A stretch of DNA of 64,000 nucleotides, from assembly GCA_015680685.1 (NCBI GenBank), contig MNCI01030241.1, positions 42,497 through 106,496 on the forward strand, given 5' to 3'. This DNA is from Gnetum montanum. Its lineage: Eukaryota > Streptophyta > Gnetopsida > Gnetales > Gnetaceae. The first letter of the stretch is position 1, and each line of letters opens with the position of its first letter. Position numbers and translations under genes: made by a program. Shown here piece after piece: positions 56,280 to 64,000 of the stretch. A model generated the notes under the pieces. It saw only the letters and a list, made by a program, of their open reading frames with translations. It made no database searches and had not been told where the DNA came from.

Positions 56280-58650
56280 ATGTCTCCTTCTTCGTATGAA
56301 AGCGCCTCACCACCTAGGTCTGAAATAGGAAACAATCGGTGGTGTAATACACATGACATTGATCTGCTAGTCCCTCAACAAGTTCGAGTGGTATATATTC
56401 AACTTGATGAGTATATACCAGACTTCACCTTTATCCTACATCAAGATGAGCAACTACGTTGGCGAGACTTAGAAGGTAACATAGTGTTACCTCCCGATTG
56501 TTCAGTCCTAAGCATGCTTCTTTGTGCCCTCACATGAATTGGCATGTCGCACTTACATGCAAAATACATTGTGCAAGACCATGACTCGAGAGAATACCAT
56601 CCTACAGAGGTACAATGTCAAAGGGATTTGCAACATGAGAGACATCATAAGTCTTTGAAGAGTAAGTGGTTGTAGGATGTCCCACATGTCTTAAGAGAAA
56701 ATGAGGGTGGTGAACCTGCATCAGGCAGTCGCCCACACAATGATGTTCCTCCCTTTGACTTTGGCCAAGGGGTTGTGTATCAGAACCTTCATTCCACTAT
56801 TCATAACCCCGTTCTGATACCCATGGGCATAAAAGGTCCAAAAAATGAACACAGACACATGATAAAGATGAACATTCTAATCGCAATCGCAATCAAGGCC
56901 GAGACCGCTAAAGAGAAGGTGGCAAACACCGTCATGGTGGTGGTTCTCCTTCTTCTTCACCTTCATCATCTCCTTCATTCTCTCCTTCAATGTCCGGACA
57001 TAGTCATAAAGAAAAAGACCATGCGAATAAAGGTAGGCAAAGAGGAAGTCATAGACGAAATAGCCAAGAAAGGGGACGAGGGCACTCTAGAGAGTCACAA
57101 CATAGAAGAAGGGAGAGTAGGGAACAACATAGGCATCATAGATACCATGGACGAGACGATCACGATGAACCCCTACTCGCTACTCAAGGTATGTTGGACA
57201 TAACTGAGGCTATTAGAATTCCAACAAGGCGCTAGAAAGATAGTAGGATCAAGAGATTAGATATGAACAATATCCCACAATTTGAAGGGAGATACAACAC
57301 TAATCCTCAGAATCACTTAACAAGCATTCCATGATGCGTGTGCCTTACAAAATATAGAGAACAAATGGCAAAAACTTAAGTTGTTTCCACGGACACTAGT
57401 TAAAGAAGCAAAAAGCTACTACCAATCTTTAGAACTAGAATTCATTCATAGGTGGAGTACTATGTTAGAACTATTTAATGATAAGTACCAAATGTACTCC
57501 CAAGTGTCTAACTTGCGAAAGCAAATCCAAGGCTGGAAATAAGGAGGACATGAACCCTTGGATGCCACCATGGGCCAATATTATGCACTGTTACACCATT
57601 GTCTTGGCCATGGTTATTTGCAAAGGGATCAACTGCGCCGTTTCATGGATGGGCTTAGGCATGAAACGAGAAGAACCCTTGGGACTTATGCCCAAGGGAG
57701 ACTATCCAAGCTTAGGTCCCATCAAATTCAAAGACTATTGGAGCAAGTTGCTAAGGAAGAAGGTGAGCTACAGAAGAGAGAAAGTGCAAAAGAGTATAAC
57801 CGAGATCCTTCCCTCCGGATGGTGTGAGTAAGATTTTGTAAGGATGAAGAAGAGTCACCACTCAAAGAAATGGTGAATAGGAAAACTTTGCCTATCCAAA
57901 AGATGACATCAGAAGTTTCAACAAAGGTAGACCAAATGTGGGATTCCCTAGACAATAGATTTCAAATTGTTCTTAAAATAGTAGAGGAGTCTAGAGAGCA
58001 AGGTAGTGATCATGAAAAAAAAAGAGAGAAGCTAAACATGCACGTAGCAAGGGTAAGGGCAAAGTTTCCATCATTGAAGAGGTTGTGGATTTGGAAATAG
58101 ACAATGATAGTGGATGCGAGATATGTCAATATGACCATCCTAAGGGATGTTGCCCTATAATCTCACATCTGCAGGAGTCTGGGGTGTATGCACTCAACCC
58201 ACAATTAAAAAAAAGGAAAATACCCCCAAAGGTTACCTTATCCCCAAGGTAATCCAAGATAGTTCCACCAACCCTTAATGTATTATCCAAGTGGAACTCC
58301 ACCATAATTGATTGAGCAATATCAACAATGATAGCACCCACAATCATGGGAAATGCCACCACCAAGGCAACATTATCCTTACTGGCAACTTGACCCATAT
58401 GGATATTACATGCAGCAGCCAATCTCTCCACGTGACTCTACTGGTCATGTCAGTTCTCAACCTCACTACCAAGCCCATGAGTATTATAGGACTCCCTCTT
58501 CTAGAGACGATATTCCACAAAGCATATCATCCTTCTCATCTAGTTGCATCTCTTCCACCAATAGCTCCACTACCACCTACTCCAGCTATGCAGGGTGAAA
58601 TCCCTACCCAGTTGCAATAACGTAATGCCATAAGGGTTGTTAACTCTCAA
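56280..58650 (+). pseudogene. Element D gag (degenerate)
   Basis: Start at 56280: MSPSSYESASPPRSE, then VYIQLDEYIPDFTFILHQDE and WRDLEGNIVLPPDCSVLSML before a stop at 56536. A basic stretch follows (RGRGHSRESQHRRRES, HRHHRYHGRDDHDEPLL, about 57050-57180). The capsid-type domain with MLELFNDKYQ, GQYYALLHHCLGHGYLQ and RRTLGTYAQGRLSKLRSHQI is at about 57240-57830. The C-terminal part has VDQMWDSLDNRFQIVLKI and CEICQYDHPKGC (58115-58150), a C-x2-C-x3-H-x3-C pattern close to a CCHC knuckle. The following text is rich in Tyr, Pro and Gln. Confidence 0.84.
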
Positions 58651-58789
58651 CCTACTATTGGTTCCAAAAACCACATGAAGAAAAGACCTTTCTTTAGAAC
58701 CAACAGTCCAACCAAGCCCTTGCAATCACAAGCAGCTAATTTCTTAGATGCCTCAGTATCAATCAAAACTTTGAAGCCTCCTTCAACTC

Positions 58790-59330
58790 AACCACCGCAC
58801 TTATTGCATACGGTCATGCTAACACATGTCGTCACCGATTAGATCAAAGTTGCCCACCTTCCTAGGAAATTCTCTGATCCTGGAAGTCCTCTGATATACT
58901 TACAAATATCTAAAAATGTGCCATGCAAGGCTCTTTTGGATTCAAGTTCCGGTGTCAACCTGATTTATTAAGAAACGTACAAGGCTTGGAACCTGCCTCC
59001 ATTGAAAAAGAGAAACATTCATGTAGAGTTGGCTGACCAGTCCATCACTGTTCCATTGGGACTAGTGAAGGACATTGTTACCATTGTTTGTGGATGATTG
59101 TACCCAACTCATGTCCTAGTGATTTAGGTGAACAACGGTAAGGGGGACTTCCCAATCATAATGGGAAGAGCATGTCTAAGCACCATCAATGCACACCTAG
59201 GAATCCATGATCTTTCCCTAGAAATATCAAAGAAAAATACATTAAAAAAGATTGAGGAGAAGAAAAAAGTTCCGTGCATAGCATACAGTGACACAAGGTG
59301 TAATTACGTGCAGAGGTCATGGTTTGTGCA
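58790..59330 (+). pseudogene. Element D aspartic protease (degenerate)
   Basis: CKALLDSSSGVNLIY (about 58925-58970) is the active-site block, with Asp-Ser-Ser in place of Asp-Ser-Gly. ELADQSITVPLGLVKDIV, GKGDFPIIMGRACLSTINAH and CIAYSDTRCNYVQRS follow. Stops occur within the domain (for example at 58968 and 59096). Confidence 0.85.
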
Positions 59331-59459
59331 AAGTTTAACATTGCCTACATGCAATCAGTGTGCACAAGTGATCAACATACAAAGATGCTTGTATATAGTA
59401 GCCACATAACAGGAAGGCACCCAATGGCTGATAGCTGATCAAGAAAGTAGTTCACTCAT

Positions 59460-60690
59460 ATGCATGGAACCAACTGAGGGTTTGACTTGTGCTTACATCG
59501 ATAGCATAGACGCATTAGAGCAAGTCCACCACCAACTTCCAAGTCTTAACCTTGAAAATGTCAACTGGGGGAAGTTTGAAATCCCTGAGAAATTTAAGCA
59601 GGAGCCCTTTGAGCTGAAACCATTGCCCACCAGTATGGAACACATGTTCCTTAAAAATGGAAAACTGGTAATTATCAATGCTAAGCTTGCTCCTCAATAG
59701 AAAGAAGAACTACTAAAGGTAATCAATAGATGGTTGAAAGCCTTCGCTTGGTCATATCCCAAATTAACTAGAATAGATCCTAGGATATGCCAACATAGGA
59801 TTTACATCGATCCCTCCATGAAGCCTCGAAGACAACCGCAGAGGCATTTGAACCCAAAGCTAAAGTAAGTAGTTAAGGAAGAAATCAAATAGCTTCTCAA
59901 GGCTGGGTTCATGTACCCCATTGTTGATAGTGAATGGATTAGCCCCTTAGTTATTATGCCTAAAAAGGGAGGAAAATGGAGGGTGTATATAGATTTTAGG
60001 CTACTGAATATGGCAACATTCAAAGATCACTTTCTGTTGCCATTTGTTGACCAAGTCTTAGACACCATCACAGGGCATCGCTACTATAGTTTTTTGGATG
60101 GATATAGCAAATATAATCAAATAAAAATAGTCCCAAAAGACCAAGCCAAGTCTACGTTCACTAGTCCTTGGGGAATGTTTGCATATAAACAGATGTCGTT
60201 TGGCTTGTGCAATGCCCCTACAACATTTCAACGACTAGTTCTAAGCATCTTCCAATAGTAGATAGGAAATGGTGTAGAAATATTTATGGATGATTTATCC
60301 ACCTAAAGAGCAAACTTTGATCAAGCCTTGGACCGGTTATAGAAAGTGTTAAAAAGATGTGTAGAAGCCAATTTGAGGCTCAACTAGCAGAAAATCCATT
60401 TGATGGTCCAAGAGGGCGTAGTACTAGGACACAAAATCTCACACATAGGGATAGAGGTAGACCCCGAGAAAATCAAAGTTATCTAAGGAATTACCCGTCA
60501 ACCGGAAACTATCAAAGATATTCGATCATTCTTTGGACATACTAGCTACTATAGGAGATTTATTGAGAACTTTTCAAAGGTTACCAAACCATTGCTAGAA
60601 TTAATGAAAAAGGATGTACCTTTCGAGTGGACCAGGGAATGTGAATTAGCTTTTCAAACTCTAAAACAAAAGCTAGTAGAAACACCCATT
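59460..60690 (+). pseudogene. Element D reverse transcriptase
   Basis: Begins after an acidic linker (LEQVHHQLPSLNLENVNWGK). The open part at 59911-60258 holds SEWISPLVIMPKKGGKWRVY, MATFKDHFLLPFVDQVLDTI, YYSFLDGYSKYNQIK, FTSPWGMFAYKQMSFGLCNA. Two stops then replace Gln in IFQQQIGN before FMDDLS (FMDD 60283-60294). It ends FFGHTSYYRRFIENFSKVTK near 60530-60590. All three catalytic aspartates are present. Confidence 0.9.
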
Positions 60691-61080
60691 CTACAAGCTC
60701 CTGACTGGTCCAAACCATTCCATATCATGACTAACATGTCCAACTATGTCTTAGGAGCCATACTTATATAGTTAGATGACCAGAAGCATCCTTATTACAT
60801 CCACTATATAAGTACAAGTATCACTAGTGCACAACTTAACTACACTACCACAAAGAAAGAATTAATGGCTGTAGTGTTTGCTCTACAAAAGTTTAGACAC
60901 AATGTATTGGGATATAAAATATATATACATATAGATCATAGTGCAATAAGGTTCCTCATGAATAAGGCAATGGTAAGCCGTCATATCATACGATGGCTTG
61001 TAATCTTACAAGAGTTCGATTTTACAATGATCGATCGTAAAGGCACCGAGAACGTAGTTGCTGATCATTTATCTCGGTTG
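60690..61080 (+). pseudogene. Element D RNase H
   Basis: FHIMTNMSNYVLGAIL is the first strand. The catalytic Asp (IDASN in copy C) reads Asn here, a G-to-A change. YYIHYISTSITSAQLNYTTT, KELMAVVFALQKFRHNVLGY, HIDHSAIRFLMNK and GTENVVADHLSRLRWDNKED follow; most of this is open. Confidence 0.88.
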
Positions 61081-61199
61081 CGATGGGACAACAAAGAGGA
61101 TGAGTATCCAATTTTTGATTATTTTCCTGATGAATTCCTCTTTGCTGGTGTAGTGAATAATCAATCACCCATAGAGACAAACTGGTACAATAGCATTCT

Positions 61200-61978
61200 T
61201 ACCTATCTCCTCACCTAACAAATACCACAAGAGTTAAACCTTAAGAAGAAACAACAGTTTCTTCACTGAGCCAAGTACTTTATGGAAATCAATGGGCAAC
61301 TTTACAAAGTGTGTCCCAATGGCTTGGTTTGATGGTGTGTACCCGATATAGATCAACTATGAGTTCTCCACGATGCTCATGAGGGTCCTTGTGGGGGTCA
61401 TTATGCTAGGAGACAAACGGCCATCAAGATATTGCTTGCAGGATATTATTGGCCTACATTGTTTCGGGATGCCCATTAATTCATCCAATCTTGTGAGCAT
61501 TGTCAATGTGATGGAGGAATGACTATTAGAATGAAGGGTCTGCAATAATGGATTCAACCATTAGAACCCTTCGACATTTGGAGAATTGATTTTATGGGGC
61601 CAATTACACTAATGTCCAATGGAAAAGCCTATATCATTGTTACTATTGATTACCTAACTAAATGGGTTGAAGCAACTATTGTTAAGGATTGTACATCATC
61701 TACAACTGCACGATTTGTTCAACAACAAATCATAAACAGGTTTGGTATGCCTCGTGCACTTATTTCAGACAATGTTACCCACTTCACAGGTGCAACTTTT
61801 CGAAAATTAATGCAACACTTAGGGGTTGAGAATAAATTGACTACACGATACCACCCCCAAGAAAATAGTCAAGAAGAAGTCACCAACAGAGATATTACGA
61901 AGATATTGATAAGAACTATTCGCAAGTTTAGGTGAGATTGGAGCACTAAACTGAATGATGGTCTTTGGGCATACCGCT
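61200..61978 (+). pseudogene. Element D integrase, truncated by insertion of element E
   Basis: Zinc-binding part near 61270-61510 (FMEINGQLYKVCPNGLV, HEGPCGGHYARRQTA, CEHCQ). The core is open from 61594: WRIDFMGPITLMSNGKAYII, TKWVEATIVKDCTSSTTARF, RALISDNVTHFTGATF, QEEVTNRDITKIL. Asp, Asp and Glu of the catalytic triad are all present. The text ends at DGLWAYR where the LTR of E begins. Confidence 0.9.
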
Positions 61979-62943
61979 TGATGAGACGTGATATGCACAA
62001 GCTGCGATATTGCGTACGCGATATCACAGCCGCCGCGATATCGCATCCCCTGCGATATTGCGTATGCAATATCACGGTTCATCGTCAAATCTATAAATAA
62101 GAGGTGGAACTTCCCTCATTTCCCATCTAAGCTAGAAGTAGCGAAGCTCTGGCGGATTGATCACCCCAGAGATAGAATATTTTCCATGTGCCCACAGTAG
62201 AAGTCCCCAAAGTGAACGTTTCTTTATTCGAGTAGCTTTGCACCTGAACGCAAGTTGTGTACAGCAATAAAGATGAGCTTTGTGGATAAACCTTGCAGTA
62301 CATGGATAGGTTTTATTTCATGTTATTTCTTACCTGTTGTTAGTGCAGCATGAGTACAAATTGGTTACGAGCATTGACGAATGTGTACGGCTAACCAAGG
62401 AATCGGCTACTCATCGCGATTAGATTCTCTCACCCTTATCTCCTAGAATGTGGGACAAGTACGACTTGATTACAAGCATCTACGGATGTGTACGACTAGT
62501 CAAGGAATCGGCTACTCATCACACTTAGGCTAATTAAGTGCCTCAATACGACCACTTTGAGCACATGAGTTACGTGTGGTGATGCCAGTAACGATTAGCG
62601 TTTGGTAGCCACAGTTGCATCGGTTTAGGGTGTGTACAGTAAGTGGGAATGGATGCTGACGCTAGCTAATATAGACTCAGGTCCTTAGTTAGAGTTAGCT
62701 AGCTTTCTCAACCCTTCACCCTTTAGCATAGGAGATAAACCTGAAAAGACCAAAAAAATCATATACCTCGGACTTACTTAACCATACACCGTGACAACAA
62801 CAAGTAAGTTTGGGAAGACAACGAATGATTAACCCCAAGTGTTCCATGGGGCGTTTAGGCATTTAGTCTGCGGAGTTCGACCAGATCACACGTGCTACAC
62901 TCGTTTCATATGGTTGAGTGTAGGGGTACCTTGCCACTCATCA
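61979..62943 (+). repeat. 5' LTR of element E
   Basis: Starts TGATGAGACGTG and ends CACTCATCA, 965 bp. The U3 opens with GCGATATTGCGTACGCGATA-type palindromic words (62004-62078). TATAAATA is at 62092-62099 and GCAATAAAGATGAGC near 62265. An internal duplication of about 70 bases, spaced about 108, lies at 62350-62530. Confidence 0.92.
62350..62530. repeat. Tandem duplication in the LTR of element E
   Basis: GAGTACAAATTGGTTACGAG ... CAAGGAATCGGCTACTCATC near 62352-62415 recurs as ACAAGTACGACTTGATTACA ... CAAGGAATCGGCTACTCATC near 62457-62521. Neither the duplication nor its motif is seen in the other LTRs. Confidence 0.75.
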
Positions 62944-62963
62944 TTGGCATCGTTGCTAGGGAC
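62944..62963 (+). promoter_or_regulatory. Primer-binding site of element E
   Basis: TTGGCATCGTTGCTAGGGAC follows the LTR directly. It is a tRNA-Asp 3'-end complement with C-to-T and G-to-A changes. Confidence 0.83.
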
Positions 62964-63084
62964 TAAGTGTTTGTACGCCAATTAGAACATTAGGAAATCT
63001 TTCACATCGTTGTGAGCCTTAACGAACCTTTGGGTTAATTAGTTAAATAAGAACATATATAACGGTGAACAACACACCAATAAA

Positions 63085-64000
63085 ATGGCTTCTTCTCATA
63101 AGGTTAACTCACCTAGGAATAACACGGAAGACAGTCAGCAACATACACATAACCTAAACCAGCCAAGTCCTAAACAATATAAGATAGTTTATACTCATCC
63201 CAATGAGTATATTCCTGATTACACTTTTATCCTCCATTAGGACGAATAGTTGCGCTGGAGACATTTGTTTGGTAACATAGTTTTACCACCAGATCGATCT
63301 GTTCCAAGCATGCTCTTCCGTGCCTTAGCACATATTGGCATGCAGGACTTATTCACTAAATAGGTTGCTGGAGAATATGATATAAGGAATTATCATCCCA
63401 CCACTTTGCAATGTATGAGGGACAAAAGGCAGGAGAGCCAACACACATTGTTGAAGGGCAAGGTCCCCCATGTCCTTAGTGAAATAGGAGACGAGGAACC
63501 CCTCATAATGGGTTTCTTAGAAAATGATGTTCCTCCTCCTCACAATGGTGAAGAGGTTAGGCATCAGAGCCTTCGATCAGCTATACATGCTACGGGCTCT
63601 GATCCCCATGAACACCAACTGTTCACGGCAGGAACAACCACTCACACTAAGGACAGACACTTAGATTGTTACAACGATCGGGGCTGAAGCAGCCGAAGAG
63701 AAGATAAGAAACATCGTCATGGTGATGGATCCCCTTCCTCTTCCACTTCATCTCACCATTCACACTCTCCTTCCACATCTGGGTGCAGCCATCATGAGCA
63801 CAATGGAGAGGGTAAAAGTAAGGGAGATGAAAGACCTCGACAAGAAGGTTGGGAGTTTGGACAAGGGCAAGGACGTAGGGAGAGTAGGGAACCACCACGA
63901 AGACATCACAGATGTCATGACAGATATGATCATGACGAACCCCTACTCACAACCCGAAGCATGCTAGACATCACAGAGGCAGTTAGGATCCCCACAAGGC
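63085..64000 (+). pseudogene. Element E gag, N-terminal part (degenerate, runs off window)
   Basis: Start at 63085: MASSHKVNSPRNNTED, then VYTHPNEYIPDYTFILH, followed by two stops where D has Gln (LH*DE*LRW, both TAG for CAG/CAA), WRHLFGNIVLPPDRSVPSML, and another stop at TK*. Further on lies the basic stretch (RRESREPPRRHHRCHDRYDH, then DEPLLTT, about 63870-63950) and MLDITEAVRIPTR at the window end, where the capsid domain would begin. Confidence 0.85.

Larger units (their letters stand above)
55134..61978 (+). mobile_element. Element D: Athila-like Ty3/gypsy element, 5' part, interrupted by element E
   Basis: 5' LTR, primer site, gag, protease, RT, RNase H and most of integrase are present in order. 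The integrase text stops within LWAYR at 61977 and the LTR of E begins at 61979. The remaining integrase end, 3' region and 3' LTR should resume after E, beyond the window. Genes carry stops and frameshifts, but D keeps the longest readable RT core of the five copies. Confidence 0.93.
61979..64000 (+). mobile_element. Element E: Athila-like Ty3/gypsy element, 5' part, nested in element D
   Basis: LTR, primer site and the start of gag are visible; the rest lies beyond the window. E must be younger than D. The 5 bases before it are CCGCT (61974-61978). E retains more CG dinucleotides in its LTR than A-C (for example GCCGCCGCGATATCGC), in line with a later insertion. Confidence 0.9.

Noticed and set aside
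1-64000. CRISPR arrays, rRNA or intact tRNA genes, bacterial operons
   Set aside because: None seen; the only tRNA-like signals are the SINE promoter boxes and the primer sites, and repeats lack the spacer pattern of CRISPR.

Overview
The window looks like nuclear DNA of a seed plant with a large, repeat-filled genome. Old gypsy and copia retrotransposons, a plant gene with introns of 0.1 to 2.8 kb and tRNA-derived SINE remnants point that way. Long introns and heavily decayed copies would suit a gymnosperm, but the sequence does not settle this. Almost everything here is transposon-derived and inactive; one CpG-rich segment with a spliced gene stands out.

Layout. 1-9881: element A, a minus-strand Ty3/gypsy element of Athila type, cut by the window start; its 5' LTR holds a nested solo LTR (8225-9540). 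9882-16255: AT-rich flank with a minus-strand copia gag relic. 16256-29491: element B, a minus-strand relative of A with both LTRs, gag-pol, and an extra third ORF (ORF3) in the env position behind a promoter-like segment. 29492-33238: AT-rich flank with a relic of the same ORF3 type. 33239-43171: element C, plus strand, both LTRs and a 5-bp target duplication (CTATT). 43177-46655: plus-strand copia relic that ends at the reverse transcriptase active site. 47997-53320: a minus-strand plant gene with at least three exons and probably four; it has a tandem repeat and a SINE in its long intron and a higher-order repeat in its leader region. 54424-54900: two inverted SINE-like pieces. 55134-61978: element D, plus strand, cut in its integrase by element E (61979 to the window end, plus strand).

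The five gypsy elements belong to one group. They share TG-ATGAG...CATCA LTR ends, a primer site complementary to the 3' end of plant tRNA-Asp, a gag with a conserved N-terminal block and a basic Arg/His/Glu-rich stretch ahead of the capsid domain, a protease, an FMDD reverse transcriptase, RNase H, and an integrase without a visible chromodomain. All carry stops and frameshifts, many at CAG or CAA glutamine codons, as expected from cytosine deamination of silenced repeats.

The most notable signals are: (1) a palindrome array plus TATA box, resembling an LTR U3, inside A and B ahead of ORF3; (2) replacement of the U3 palindrome/minisatellite array between related elements; (3) a tandem array in the plant gene's leader that repeats a splice-acceptor-like segment; (4) two assembly faults marked by single Ns, one an inverted contig.
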